The notes: a model not told the origin generated them from the sequence alone. Shown: positions 22,660 through 35,833, numbered from the stretch's first letter. The stretch: 64,000 bases of DNA from Gossypium raimondii (GCF_025698545.1 NC_068567.1:57541371-57605370); one strand, 5' to 3'. Numbers and translations: made by a program.

Positions 22660-23755
22660 ATACATTTACTATTTGGCATGACCGGTTAGGCCATCCCAAA
22701 TCATCAATTATGCGAAAATAATTGAGAATTCACATGGTCATCCATTGAAGAACTAGAAGATTCTTCAATTCAAAGGATTATCATGTGTTGTTTGTTATCT
22801 TGGTAAATTAATTACTAGTGCATCAACAGTTAAGATTGAGATAGAATCCCTTGAATTTTTTGAACATATTCAAGGTGATATATGTGGGCTCATTCATCTA
22901 CAATGTGGACCATTTAGATATTTTATGGTTGTAATAGATATGTCTACTGATAGTCACATGTGTGTTTATTTTCAACTCGCAACCTGGCCTTTGTGAGATT
23001 ACTTGCACAAGTAATTAAATTAAGGGCACAATTTTCAAATTATGCATTCAAGACAATTCGTCTTGATAATGCTAGTGAGTTCACATCTCAGGCTTTCAAT
23101 GACTATTGTAAGTCTATTAAAATAAAAATTAAAAAATCCAGATTATATACAAAATGGTCAAGCTTAATAATTTATTAAACACCTCTATTTTATTACTAGA
23201 ACATTACTTATGGGAATAAAGTTTTCTAGTTTCAGCATGGGGATATGTTGTTTTACATGTTGTAGCATTTGCATGCTAAACCAACAAGTTATCATAAATT
23301 CTCCTTATTAAATAGGCTTTTGGTCAGAAATCAAATATTTTCCACCTTAGAATTTTTGGATGTGTGGTATATGTTCCAATTGCTCCACCACAACACACAA
23401 AGATGGGTCCTCAAAGGAGATTGAGAATATATGTTGGGTATGAATCCCTTTTTATGATTAAGTATCTTGAACCAATGACAGGAAATCTATTTACGACATG
23501 GTTTTTCGATTGTCATTTTGATGAAACAATATTCTAACTTTATGGGGAAAAAGAAAACAACTAGTAAAAGAAATTACATGGGATGCATCATTACCATCTC
23601 ATTTAAATCCTCAAATAAATCAAAGTGAATTGGAAGTTCAGAAGATAATACATTTACAAAATATTACAAATCAACTTCCGGATGCATTTATTGACCTAAT
23701 AAGAGTTAATAAATCTCATATACCAGTTGAAAATGCTCCAATAAGAATTGATGTT
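22660..23755 (+). pseudogene. Integrase remnant of the outer copia
   Basis: Fragments in changing frames fit copia integrase: a GAG-pre-integrase-like region (WHDRLGHP type, near 22673-22700), HIQGDICGLIH near 22862, VVIDMSTD near 22930, and TIRLDNASEFTSQAFNDYCK at about 23056. The frame is interrupted by stops and then by the inner copia after 23755. Confidence 0.75.
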
Positions 23756-24139
23756 TGTAAAAAATAGCACGTCGGTAATGACAATTTATCGTAAAGAAAA
23801 AGAAAGAAAAATAAAGAACACACATATTTTACGTGGAAACCCTTTCGGGAAAAAAAATCACGGGTAGAGGAGAAGATAATTCACTATGTCGAATTCGAAT
23901 AATACAAGAGGAGTAGATTATGTCTATTTATAGGCTTGTAAAACCATATTCTAATGGGACTGTAGTAAGATTGAAACACCTTATTCTAATCAATATCAAA
24001 TAGATTGAGTTTAATAAGGTTTAAAAAACCTTATTCCAAACTAAAATAAAATAAGTATAGTTCTATAGGGATTTTACTTTTATTTTATTTTACCACTGTA
24101 TTTTATTTAAATAAGGATTCAGGTCACTTAATTCTAACA
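23756..24139 (-). repeat. 3' LTR of the inner copia (left)
   Basis: A 384-bp LTR with TG/CA ends. It matches 28249-28633 along its whole length, with small indels and a few tens of substitutions at most. Confidence 0.92.
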
Positions 24140-24241
24140 ATCTCCACCTTGACACAAATTCTCAATGAACAAGTTCTTCATCGCGAACTCTCAACGAACA
24201 AGTTCTCCACCTCTTCCATAAAACCCCTTAAGGATTTAACT

Positions 24242-25444
24242 TCAACAATGAACACCAATCAAGTCTAAGCAATGCTCATGCTTGGTTGTAGGAAGTGACT
24301 TAGTCATCATATCTGCAGGATTTTCATGAGTAGTGATTTTGTTCACAACAATATCACCACAAACAATAATATCACAAACAAAATGATACCAAACATCAAT
24401 GTGTTTTGTTCTCTCATGAAACATTTTATCTTTTGTAAAGAAGATGGCACTCTGACTGTCACAAAATACTGTATTGATTTGAAGGTCTTTATTGAGTTCA
24501 CTAAAGAGCCCATTCAACCAAATAGCTTCTTTACAAGCCTCAGTAATCGCCATGTACTCAGCTTCAGTGGTAGACAAAGGAACTGTAGTTTGCAAAGTGT
24601 CTTTCCAATTGATTGCACAACCTCCGATTATAAAGACATAACCCGTGAGAGATCTTCTTCTATCAAGGTCTCCAGCAAAATCAGCATCAACATACCCAAT
24701 AACTCCATCTCTAGTTCTTCCAAACTGTAAGCAAACATCAGTAGTACCTCGTAAGTATCTTAAAATCCACTGAACTACTTTCCAATATTCTTTACCGGGA
24801 TTCACCATGTATCTGCTAATTGTACTGGCTGCATATGATAAATCTGGACGTGAACAAACCATAGCATACATGAGAGATCCCACTTCACTAGAGTATGAAA
24901 CATGTGACATGTACTCAATCTCATCATCTGATTGTGGAGACAAAGCCGATGAAAGTCTGAAATGGGCTGCTAAAGGAGTACTAACAGGCTTAGCATTCTG
25001 CATATTGAATCTGCAAAGAACTTTCTCAATATACCCCTTCTAACTTAGGTACAATTTACTTGCTTTTCTATCTCTGAGAATCTTCATACCAAGTATCTTC
25101 TTTGCTAGCCCCAAATCTTTCATCTTAAATTTTTCACTTAGTTGGGCTTTGACCTTTCTTATCTCTCATTTATCTTTCACTGTTATCAACATGTTATCAA
25201 CATAAAGGAGTAGATACACAAAAAAACCATCACTATTTTTCTTAAAGTAAACACAACTGTCAAAGCTATTTCTTTTAAAATCATGAGAAGTCATAAAGGA
25301 ATCAAACCTCTTGTACCACTGTCTTGGTGGTTGTTTCAAACCGTAAAGGGACTTTTTTAGCAAATAAACATAATCCTCTTTTTCTGAGACTGTAAAACGC
25401 TCTGGTTGTTGCATGTAAATATCCTCTTCAAGTTTTTTATGCAA
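24242..25444 (-). pseudogene. Reverse transcriptase C-part and RNase H of the inner copia
   Basis: Minus-strand frames at 25166-25444 (SLYGLKQPPRQWYKRFDSF, then YLLLYVDNMLI, where the usual YVDD reads YVDN) and 24242-25003 ([84 protein letters not shown]) give the RT and RNase H of copia. Substitution in the catalytic YVDD and the frame break near 25005-25165 show it is inactive. An aspartate-rich RNase H core is still readable. Confidence 0.88.
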
Positions 25445-26775
25445 AAATACAATTTTTACATCTAACTGCTCAAGTCCAAATCATGCATGGCCACAATACC
25501 AAGCAAAGCTCGAATCGAACTATGCTTCACAATTGGGGAGAACACATCTATGAAGTCCACTCCTAAAATTTAACTGTAACCCTTTACAACAAGCCTTACT
25601 TTATATTTGGGTTCTTCAACTCCTGGAGTCCCCTCTTTCTTTTTAAACACCTATTTATAACGAACAACCTTTTTACCTTTAGGCAATTTGACAAGATCTC
25701 ATGTTTTGTTTTTGTGGAGTGATTTCATCTCTTCTTGCATAGCAAACATCCATTTTTTTAGTCTTCACAACTAACCACCTCAGAATAATTAGATGGCTCT
25801 TGGTTTGCATCTATATCTTCAGCCACATTTAAAACATAAGCAACTAGATCAGCCTCGACATACTTTTTTGGAGGTTTAATTTCTTTTCTAGTTCTGTTTT
25901 TGGCGATAAAGTATTGTGGTGAAGAAGCAAATCTATTTTGAATTTTTGTACTAGCTTAAGGAATCGACTCTGTTGTAGATTCTACATTAATCTGATGTTC
26001 CACCTGCTTTTGATTTTTTTATTGGAAGAGCCTTTAAGAGATAAGTTAGGTAGCGTAGCAGTTTCATCAAAAATAATATATCTGCTAATCACAACTTTTC
26101 TATTTTTAAGACACCATAACTTATACCCTTTTACACCAGCTTTATAACCAAGAAAAACATATTTAATGGATCTCGGTTACAATTTTACACTATCAACATG
26201 AGCATACACAGGACACCCAAAGATCTTTAAATCAGAATAGTCAACAGGATTACCAGACCATACCTCTTGTGAAGTCTTTTTCTAAATGGCAACGGATGGA
26301 GATCGGTTGATCAAAAAACATGCAGCACAGGCTACCTCGGCCCAAAATGACTTTGGTAAGTTGGCATTTGACAACATACATTGAACATTCTCCATGATCG
26401 TTCTGTTCATTCATTTTGCAACGCTGTTTTGCTGTAGAGTATGACGAACTATCAAGTGTCTCACGATCCTTTCTGACTTGCACAGTTTATTAAACTCATC
26501 AGAACATAACTTTAAGCCATTGTCTATGCAGAGGTATTTTATTTGTTTTCCCATCTATTTTTTAATCATAGTTTTTCAAGACTTAAATGTAGAAAACACA
26601 TCACTTTTTTGCTTCAAGAAGAACGTCCATACTTTTCTGGAAAAATTATCAATAAAAGTTAGCATATAATTAGCTCCACCTCTCGAAGGCACTCTAGATA
26701 ACCCCCACAGATCAGAATGAATATACTCCAACGTTCACTTCGTGTTATTGATTCCTCTGGTGAATCGAATCTCTT

Positions 26776-28211
26776 TTACTTCCCAAAAATACAGTGTTCA
26801 CAGAACTTCAGTTTGTAAATTCCTTGCCCATCAAGAAGTCCTCTTTTACTCAATTCTGCCATACCATTCTCACTTATATGCCCTAGGCGCATATGCCAAA
26901 GTTTAGTAATATCATCATCTGACAAGGAAGAGGATGCGACAGCTGCATCACCTGTAACAGTAGAACCCTGCAAAACATATAACTTGGCAATCTTTCTTTG
27001 CCTCTTCATCACAATGAGGGAACCTTTGGAAACCTTCAAAACCCCACTTTCAGTTGTGTATTTGTACCCATTTGAATTAAAAGTACTCAACGAAATTAAA
27101 TTTCTCTTCAATTCTAGAACATGTCATACGTCACTAAGTGTTCTGACAACTCCATCAAACATCTTAACTTTATTTGTTTCAGCACCTGCAATTCTACATA
27201 AAGTATTATTTCCCATCAAAATAACACATTTAGACACTGTTTCGTAAGTTGTAAATCGATCCTGATTGGGACTCATGTGAAAGGTGCAGCCCGAATCAAT
27301 GATCTAATCCTCGCTCACTTTAGAATTGTTGATAGAAGCGACTAGAAGTTCACCATCACTATAGTCTTTTACAACATCAACTTTACCGAAATTTTTTGGT
27401 TGTTTTTTATTTTGATTCGTAGCCTCCCTTTTGATCTTGTTTTGCAGCTTATAACACTCAGATTTAATATGTCATTTCTTCTTGCAGAAGTTATAAATTT
27501 TACCTCTGTTTGAAGACTTCGATCTACCATTAGATTTACCGTGAGGATTCCATTCATGTGTCCTCCACGATCATCATCAACATTCTGATCTTGTCTTCCA
27601 CGAACAATGAGACACTCTCTTTGAGAGTTGGTTTTAACCACAAGATGCTTTATTTTATCATACGAGGTTAAAGAATCATATACCTCATCAACTGTGAGAG
27701 ACTCGCGGCTATATAAAATCGTATCTCTAAAGGTTGAATAAGAAGTAGGCAACGAATAAAGTAGAATCAACCCTAGATCTTCCTTATTATACTGAACCTC
27801 CATGGCTTCCAAGTTTGAGAGAATTTCTTTAAACACTGTTAAGTGTTCATGCACAGATTCACCTTCCTCTAAACGATGAGCATAAAGACGATGCTTCATA
27901 TGCAGCTTGCTAGTTAGAGTTTTCGACATGCATATTTGTTCTAAACTTTTCCATAATCCAGCGGCGAACTTCTCATTCATCACATCCTACAAAATTTCGT
28001 TAGACAAATGCAGATGTAACTGTGTTAACGTATTTCGATCATTGCATTTCTTTTCTTCCTCCGTCAATGTTGAAGGCATCTTATCTACCCATAGCAGGGC
28101 TTCCTCTAAGTCCATCTGTGTAAAAATTGCCTGCATCTTTATCTGCCACAACGCGAATCAGGTGTTATGATCCAACAGCAGAATTTTATACTTCAAAGAC
28201 GCCATTACCGT
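26776..28211 (-). pseudogene. Gag, protease and GAG-pre-integrase region of the inner copia
   Basis: Minus-strand pieces: gag start MASLKYKILLLDH near 28208; gag core 27369-27983 (LWKSLEQICMSKTLTSKLHM, ILSNLEAMEVQYNKEDLGL, LLYSLPTSY); protease-like DSGCTFHMSPNQDRF near 27270; and a GAG-pre-integrase segment 26776-27111 ending in LWHMRLGHISENGM and FCEHCIFGK. Stops (for example after LLLDHNT) break it. Confidence 0.85.
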
Positions 28212-28248
28212 GATTGAGATGAACAACCTGGAAGCTCTAATACCAATT

Positions 28249-28633
28249 TGTAAAAAATAAAATGTCGGTAATGATAATTTATCGCAAAGAAAAAGAGAGA
28301 GAAAAATAAAGAACACACATATTTTACGTGAAAACCCTTTCGGGAAAAAAACCACGGGCAGAGGAGAAGATAATTCACTATGTCAAATTTGAATAATTAC
28401 AAGAGGAGTAGACCATGTCTATTTATAGGCTTGTAAAACCATATTCTAATAGGAGTGTTGTAAAATTGAAACACATTATTCTAATCAATATCAAATAGAT
28501 GGAGTTTAATAAGGTTTAAAAACCTTATTCTAAAATAAAATAAAAGAAGTATAGTTTTATAGGGATTTTACTTTTATTTTATTTTACCACTGTATTTTAT
28601 TTAAATAAAGATTCGGGTCACTTAATTCTAACA
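28249..28633 (-). repeat. 5' LTR of the inner copia (right)
   Basis: A 385-bp LTR, ending ATTCTAACA before the duplication ATGTT. The primer-binding site adjoins its inner border at 28233-28248. Confidence 0.92.
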
Positions 28634-28919
28634 ATGTTCCTATAGGACAATCTACTAGTGCAAATGAAAGTAAGCAAATCCTCGTAAAAATAAAGGAATA
28701 AATACTCAAGATGGTTGTATTATAAAGGCAAGTGCCCAAGAAAAGGCCAAAGACATAATTGATTAGAAAACCCCAAAAAAGGTTCAAGTACCTGAAAATA
28801 GTGATAATGAAGAGATCTTGATAAGTTATGCCACTATAGGAAAAAATAGAACTGAAAAGATATAGTTGTCGACAACATTTTTACTTATAATATTGTTGTT
28901 GAAATAACAATAGAAAATG

Positions 28920-30500
28920 AGGATCTTGAACCTACATCTGTTGAGGAATGTAGAAATAGAAAAGATTGACCAAATTGGAAAGACTCAATACAAGCAAAAT
29001 TAAATTCACTTGCTAAATGTGAGGTTTTTGGACCTCTTTCCCAAACACCTAAAGATGTAAAGCCGATTAGGTACAAATGGGTATTTGTGCAAAAATGGAA
29101 TAAGAAAAATGAAGTCATTAAATATAAAGCATGACTTATAGCATAAGGATTTTTGCAAAAGGCTCAATATTGATTATGAAGAGACATATTATTCTGTGGT
29201 GAATGTAATCATGTTTAGATATCTTATAAGTCTGACAGTACATGAAAAGCTTAATATGTGTCTAATGCATGTTGCTATAGACTATCTATATGACTCACTA
29301 GATAGTGAAATTTATATGAAAATCCCTAAAAGACTGAGTATCCTAGAAGGATATAAAGTTTCCAGGAAAGATTATTCAATAAAATTAAGAAAATCATTAT
29401 ATAGATTAAAAGAATCGGATGAATGTAGTATAACCATCTTAGTGAATATTTTTTGAAAGAAGATTATACAAATAACTCAATTTGCCCATGTGTTTCTATA
29501 AAAAGATCTGGATCAAAATTTGTGATAATTTCAGATTATGTTGTTGATTTAAATATTATTGAAACTCTTGCAAAGCTTTAAGATACAGTAAATTGTTTAA
29601 AGAAAGAACTTGAAATGAAAGATTTTGGAAAAACAAAATTTTGTCTCCACCTGCAAATCAAGCATTTAAAGGATGGAATCCATGTCCATCAATCATCTTA
29701 TGCGAAAAAGATTTAAAAGAAATTTTACATGGATAAAGCACATCTATTGAGTACCCCAATGGTTTTAAGATCACCAGACGTGAATAAAGACCCCTTTCGT
29801 CCTTATGAGGATGATGAAGAGCTATTTGGTCCTGAAGTACCATATCTTATGTCGTAGGGGCATTAATGTATTTAGCAAACAACACACGACCTAATGTAAC
29901 ATTTTTTGTAAGTTTTTTAACAAGATTTAACTCTTCTCCAACATGTAGAGCTTGGAATGGAAGGAACAATTGATTTGGAGTTATTTTATTCAAATAATTT
30001 AAATTCTCAATTAGTTGGCTATGCAGATGCTAGATATTTATTGGATTCTCATCGAGGTTGATCCCAAATAGGTTATTTATTTACATGTGGAGGTACAACC
30101 ATATCATGACGTTCAACAAAACAAACATTAGTCGTTGCCTCTTCAAATCATCTAGAAATAATTGTAATGCATGAGGCTAGCCAAGAGTGTGTTTGGCTAA
30201 GACTAGTGACTCAACATATCCAGAACATGTGCAGTTTACCTCTACAAGAAAAGGCGCCAACCATACGGAGATAATGCAGCATGTATAGCTCCATTAAAGG
30301 AATGATACATTAAGGGAGATAGAACAAAACATATTTCACCAAAATTATTCTTCACTCATGATTTTGAGAAAGAAAGTGATATTGGAGTTTAACAAATTCA
30401 TTCTAGTGATAATTTAACAGATTTGTTTATCAAGACATAACTAACCACAACATTTGAAAGTCTGGTATACAAAATTAGAATGCGCCATTTAAAAAATGTT
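28920..30500 (+). pseudogene. Reverse transcriptase and RNase H remnant of the outer copia
   Basis: Highly broken frames still show KPIRYKWVFVQKWNKK near 29065, a mutated YVDD region (SDYVVDLNII near 29530), LEMKDFGKTKFCLHLQIKHL, the QLVGYADARYLLDSHRG block of RNase H near 30010, and HLEIIVMHEASQECVWLR near 30150. More than a dozen stops. It continues the polyprotein interrupted at 23755. Confidence 0.8.
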
Positions 30501-30737
30501 AAGTGATGTCATCATTAGAGGGAATCCAAAATATGTTGCTCGCTTTTCCTTTAATCAATATTTTGTCCCATTGGGTTTTTTTAGCAAAAGTTTTTAACGA
30601 GGCGGTACACAATGGGAGACTATTACTATTAAATGTAAAGGAGCTTATAAATAAAATTTGAATACGATAAAAATTCTCATGTACTTTTCATATACCTTTT
30701 TTCTTGTTACTATTGTTTTCTTAATTTTTCTATAACA

Positions 30738-30978
30738 AAATAAATATTTTTAAATTTCTAGGATTTTTTTTATAAAATTTGCATTATTTTTATAATTTTT
30801 TGAGAATTTTTCTGATTTTTTGCTATCTTTATATATTTTTAAATTTATTTCAAGAAAATAAAGTTTAGGTGGCGACTTGTTTTTAAACGGCATTAATTAA
30901 TAACGAATTGAAAACTTCAAGTACCAAATTGATATAAAGAATTCTTTAAATACCAAAATAAATTGGGGAAACTTTGGA
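30738..30978. mobile_element. Right half of the split long-inverted-repeat element
   Basis: Continues the element starting at 20323. The inverted arm runs from about 30865 to 30978 and pairs with 20323-20435. AAATA at 30738-30742 is the copia target duplication. Confidence 0.65.
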
Positions 30979-33263
30979 GAAAAATATTACATTAACCCAA
31001 GAAATTTAAAGAGAAACACATGTATGATTTAGAACAAAATTAAAGATTTAAAATTGGTTGATAAAGTTAAAATATTTCACTGAAAATACTGGATAAATAA
31101 ACTCTATCAACCTAATGATATTATTTCATATTAGTTTTACTATTATAATAAAAGTTAATATATGATTTGTGGATCTTTTACTAATGTTGAAAAAAAGAGA
31201 TTTATTTTCCTTTTTGGTCTCTCTGTCCAATTAATTAACTCAGGCTGTGTTATGAGAAATACAATACTTTTTAGGTCTGTTTAGTACTGTCTAAGTCAAT
31301 ATTATATTCCATTCAAGAACTTTTACCCAAATCTATGCAAGATCTAGAAGCCTGGAATATGACTTATGACCTTTTCCTCCACTATCAACTGCAGTCACCA
31401 CAAGAAATATTCCATGCTCTATCTTTTTTATGTATAATTGACCTTTTCTTCCTCCAAATTTATGTATGGAATATTCACATATAAACATTTAATTAATTTT
31501 TAAAAAATTTAAAATTTTTATATTTTTAAATAATTTTATGATTTTAATTTTAAAAAATATTTTTTTTATATTTTTTGAATTTTAAAATTAATTACATCTT
31601 GACACGTGGCAGTCTATTTGTATATCAAATCAATAAAATTAAAAAAACGTTAACTTCTACATTCAATTTTGGGTGATTTGATAAGAAACGCAAGTTCAAA
31701 AGCAAAAAATTAAAAGAAATACTAAAATGACGTTTATGCCAGTTAAATTTAATCATCAGCCTTTGAGAACAAGTTGAATTGATTTTTTTAACAAAAAAAA
31801 ACTAAAATGTTAATTTTTTAAACATGGTGGCTTGCATAGCAATTCATGTGTACTCTATGCTAATTTTTTGAATTATTATGAACTCTTTTTTTAATATTTT
31901 ATATTTTCTAAATTATTTGCTGACGTGATATATGAGATAAATAATGTCATGTCAACATGAAGCGCACGTGGTCTGTCATGTCAACATCATTAAAAAATAA
32001 TGTTTTAGTTAGCATTTCTTTTAGAGAAAAGCAATTTGACTATTTTTAAAATGTTAATAGACAAATTTAGCTCAAAAAGAATAAAGACTAAATTAATAGA
32101 AAATGTAAATGATGAGAGCTAAATTTATCATTATGCCAAAAGACTTTAACTTGATCACTTCATTTTAAATAAACTTTTAGGAAGGAATCAATTTACACCA
32201 TTGTAAAACTAAAGCATTTTTACACAATTTTTGTACAATTAATATTTTAACGATCCAATTATTCATTTATATAAATCATGTATGCCAAATTTGACATAAA
32301 TAAAAAATTTTAATTATTTATTTTGTATAAGAAAATTCAATCGTTCAATAAATATTAATATATACACTATTTTAAATTGATATGATAGGGATACTGATTA
32401 GTTTGAAAATTTACATACATGACGAGTACTATTATATCGATAATAGTTGAATTGTTAAAATATTAATCATATAAAAATATATTTTTACACCAACATAAGT
32501 GAATCCCATATTAAAACTTTTATATTTTGATATTTTAAAATGTTGTTAAAAATGATTTAAACACCATTGATTCATTCATTAGCCTACTTTTTATGGTTTT
32601 ATGCTATTTTAGTATGATATTAGATATCTTTGTTGCCCTGGACTGAGAGATAGTGATGGTTGATGAAGTTCTTGGACAAAATCTAATTTGTTTGATATAT
32701 CCGGAAAAAAAGTTTCTTTCGTGTTGTTAGATTTGGATTATGCTAAATGACGAAACAATGAGGTGTTCCAGCAGGACTGCATTTGCAACCTTACCCACCA
32801 TTCACTCAACTGCCTAATTGACTTTATTTCCCCCTGTCTTGTCTTACATTAAACCAAATCAAACTGGGCGGCGCTACCAAGACTCTGACATGAATGCGTG
32901 GCGGCATGTATGGTCCTGCTGTGGTGAAGCCCAGCACTCTAAACCCAATATCTGGTCTACCAAAAAAGCTGCATAGTGAATTTGTAGTCAATTTTTCTTG
33001 TTTGAATCTGTCATTATGAATGCTGCAATTTCATTTTTTTATTTCATTCTCACTTGTTGAATGAGTTTGATTTCCACTAATTGCCTGGTTTTTCTTAATC
33101 GTTCGATAGGAGTAAATTTTACTTGAATTTTTTTAATATATATATTTGGAAAATATTTTTAGTTCAAATTTTGATTTTTTTTTTAGATTCCAAATATTGT
33201 TAAATGTGTTTACACTGACTATACATACTTATCTTGTAAATAATTATAAGTACAAGCTAGCCA
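30979..33263. other. AT-rich intergenic DNA, no gene seen
   Basis: No protein-like frame or RNA gene. A TTAAAAATTTAAAA-type low-complexity stretch lies at about 31490-31600, and an ACACGTGGCA word (G-box core) at about 31605-31614, with no gene close by. Probably decayed repeats. Confidence 0.5.
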
Positions 33264-33271
33264 TAACAAGC

Positions 33272-33698
33272 TAGAGGTGCTCATGGGCCGGGCGGCCCGA
33301 TGGCCCGCCCGAAATATGGGAGGGTTTGGGTAAAAATATAGGCCCGAAATATGGGCTTGGGCAAAAAAATGAGGCCCGTTTAAAAAACGGGCAGACCTCA
33401 GCACCACTTTTTGGCCGGGCCCCCGCCCGATATAATAAATATATTTATTTTTAAATTTTAAAATATTTTTACATACTTTTTTAATTTTTTTTAATTTTAA
33501 AATACTTTTTTTAATTTTTTTAATTTTAAAATATTTTTAAAATATTTTTTAAAATTTTTAAAATAAAAATGGGCCGGGCCGGGTCTGGACTTATGATTTT
33601 TCCCGGGCCGGGCTTGGACAAAATCTTAGGCCCATATTTCGGGCCGGGTAGGGCCCGGGCCGAAAATTTTTTATGGGTCCGGCCCATGAGCACCTCTA
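33272..33698. mobile_element. hAT-type miniature element (GGGCCGGGC family), copy 3, with duplication TAACAAGC
   Basis: Perfect 18-bp terminal inverted repeat TAGAGGTGCTCATGGGCC / GGCCCATGAGCACCTCTA and perfect 8-bp duplication TAACAAGC (33264-33271 and 33699-33706). The core is AT-rich and non-coding. This is the clearest copy and sets the borders used for the others. Confidence 0.92.
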
Positions 33699-33759
33699 TA
33701 ACAAGCCACTGTATTTAAAATCATGAGTTTACTATCAAGAAATTAGAACTTGTAAAAAT

Positions 33760-34080
33760 GACTTTGGGGTGAAATCCAGTTGAGTTGAGTCACTCGAGCT
33801 CAAATAAAAAAAGTATTTTTAAGTTCGAATTTGATTAAGTTTATTTACTAACTTTCTTATTAAAATTTGAGCTTGAAGTCAGACACAATAATTAAGCATA
33901 GGGTTATTATCAAATTTAGAAACAAAAAATCATTTAAAAATATATTAAAAATGAAAAGTTTGATAAAATTTACGAACCATTCAAACCGAGTATTACCAAG
34001 TTTGAATGCAGCTCAATCAATAACTTGAGCTCTACTCGATAAATATCGAATCGAGTTCGAATTTTTTTAATTAAACATGT
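33760..34080. repeat. Low-copy-looking AT-rich palindromic region
   Basis: The words GTTGAGTCACTCGAGCTC near 33784 and CTTGAGCTCTACTCGATAAA near 34024, together with AATCGAGTTCGAATTTTT, suggest inverted ends of a decayed miniature element. Borders are not clear. It lies directly downstream of receptor-kinase copy 3. Confidence 0.3.
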
Positions 34081-34335
34081 TGAATGTGTTTTCAGTATTT
34101 TGTTTCCATGCCTCGTGAAATCATTCCAGGATGAAAGACTTCTACTTGGAATAGCGACAACTAAGCATACCCTACGCCTTTGAACTCACGCTTTTGGTTG
34201 AGTCAGTCAACAAAAATCAGTGCTCCTCATCATTACTAATTTCTTGTAGAAATCGTGGAATTGGGGGCAACCTTACATCCATAACCCCTTCTAGGATTTG
34301 AACTACCTGGCACTTTGATGGCTTTTGGATTTCAT

Positions 34336-34568
34336 TGTGAAATTATAAGAAGAAAACTCTGAAGAGAAACATCTTATTCAAAAGCCTGCTTAATACATGC
34401 AGGTTGCACGTATTTATACATGCATGAGAGCTGAAGCTGACAGACGTTACAACAACCTTTCTAATCGCTATCATCTTTAATCGCTAATGACTAACGCTAA
34501 TGAGACTTACAACGGTACAACAGTTTTGACTATATTACAACCGCTTTGACTATATTAACTCTAACATT
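34336..34568 (-). repeat. 3' LTR of the rearranged copia (left)
   Basis: 233 bp, plus-strand TGTGAAATTATAAGAAG to TTAACTCTAACA. It includes a CATGCATGAG word and lies after the TTCAT duplication. Confidence 0.88.
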
Positions 34569-34933
34569 CCCTTAACATTTCTTTAGACTTTTGATCACTA
34601 ATTTCACTTCTTGACAAACTTGAAGAGCACGTCGAAAAGAGACAAACAGTTTAGGAGGTATTGGTTTAGTGAGACCATCAACAATCTGTTGAGCAGATGG
34701 AACAAAATTCACTTGCAACATTCCAAAGATGAACTTTTCTCAAACAAAATGATGATCTATTTCCACATGCTTCATCCTAGCATGATGTGTGGGATTTTCG
34801 ATGAATTGAAGCTGCGGAAGAATTATCACACCATACAATTGGCGGCTTAGTCAAAGAAATCCGGACTTCATCCAAGAGTTGTTTGATCCATAGTAACTCG
34901 AGATACGCAATTGGCAAGGCTACGGTATTACCT

Positions 34934-35833
34934 TCACAGAGATGACACAGATACCACAGGCTGTTTCTTTGAGCACCAGGTAATTGGATTTGATCCTAAG
35001 TACACCACATACCCCGACGTAGACCGTCGATCTTCAATTGAGGAGGCCCAGTCAGCATCTGAATAACACACAAGTTCCAACGATCCTGCTTCAAAATACA
35101 AACCATGATCCATAGTGCCAGCCAAGTACCGTAAGACCCGTTTTACAGCTTTCCAATGAGTGACAGTAGGAGAGCTCATGTACTGACTCAGTTTGTTCAC
35201 ACAAAATGATAAATCTGGTCTAGTAATGCAGACATATTGAAGCATGCCCACTGTACTACGATACAAATGCACATCTGTAAAGGGAGAGCTTCCATCTGAA
35301 ATCGCCAACTTAGGAGTAACGACCATGGGCGTTGGTGTAGAGGCTGCACCAAGCATGCCAGACTTGAGTAGCAGTTCAGTAATGTACTTCTTCTGACTGA
35401 GTAACATTCCTTGGGACGTACGTTGAACATCAGTTCCCAAAAAATAACTAAGATTTCCCATATCCTTAAGGGCAAACTTATCATGCAAACGACGAACCAT
35501 TGCATCTATATCTTGACTCTCGCTACCGGTGATCACGATGTCATCTACATACACCATTAGTAGCATGTAATTCTCGGAGACACCGAATGAACAAAGATGA
35601 ATCGCTTTTGATGCATGGAAGCCAAGCTCGGTGACAAGGTCTTGTTTGAGCGTTTGAAACCATGCTCGAGGAGCTTGACGCAAGCCATAAAGTGCCTTAT
35701 TTAACTTACACACAAGTGGTGACGGAGGCATTCGGGACTTCAAAACCGGTGGTTGCTCCATATATATTTCCTCGAAGCTCGCCATTAAGAAAAGCATTGT
35801 TGATATCAACTTGACGCACAACCCACCCTGCAT
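34934..35833 (-). pseudogene. Reverse transcriptase and RNase H of the rearranged copia
   Basis: A nearly open 299-codon minus-strand frame: IYMEQPP, VCKLNKALYGLRQAPRAW, LLMVYVDDIVITG with intact YVDD, YFLGTDVQRTSQGMLLSQ, YRSTVGMLQYVCITRPDLSF, VLRYLAGTMDHGLYF, CYSDADWASSIEDRRSTSGY and VVSVSSL. The RNase H end continues in broken frames to about 34620. The element lacks gag and its primer site, so it cannot move on its own. Confidence 0.9.

Larger units (their letters stand above)
23756..28633 (-). mobile_element. Inner Ty1/copia retrotransposon, complete ends, duplication ATGTT
   Basis: LTRs at 23756-24139 and 28249-28633 both start TGTAAAAAATA and end ATTCTAACA. ATGTT flanks the element (23751-23755 and 28634-28638). 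On the minus strand the order is LTR, primer-binding site (TTGGTATTAGAGCTTC next to the right LTR, a variant of the initiator-tRNA-Met site), gag, protease, integrase, reverse transcriptase, RNase H, LTR: normal copia order. The LTRs differ at roughly twenty-odd positions by eye, so it is not very recent. Stops break the polyprotein. It lies in the outer copia in opposite orientation and is therefore younger. Confidence 0.93.
20610..30737 (+). mobile_element. Old Ty1/copia retrotransposon (outer), interrupted by a second copia
   Basis: The left LTR is 20610-20873 (TGTTGTAAAT to TTCTATAACA). The right LTR survives only as its last 110 bp or so (about 30628-30737), also ending TTCTATAACA. AAATA flanks both sides (20605-20609 and 30738-30742), so the ends are real although the right LTR lost its beginning. 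Order on the plus strand: gag, zinc knuckle, protease/integrase remnants, [inner copia 23756-28633], reverse transcriptase and RNase H remnants. Stops and shifts occur throughout, so it is long dead. Confidence 0.9.

Noticed and set aside
24326-24730. 134-codon open frame on the plus strand
   Set aside because: Shadow of the copia RNase H region, which is clearly coding-derived on the minus strand.
34611-34850. 79-codon plus-strand frame near the copia end
   Set aside because: Antisense shadow of the decayed RNase H tail of the rearranged copia.
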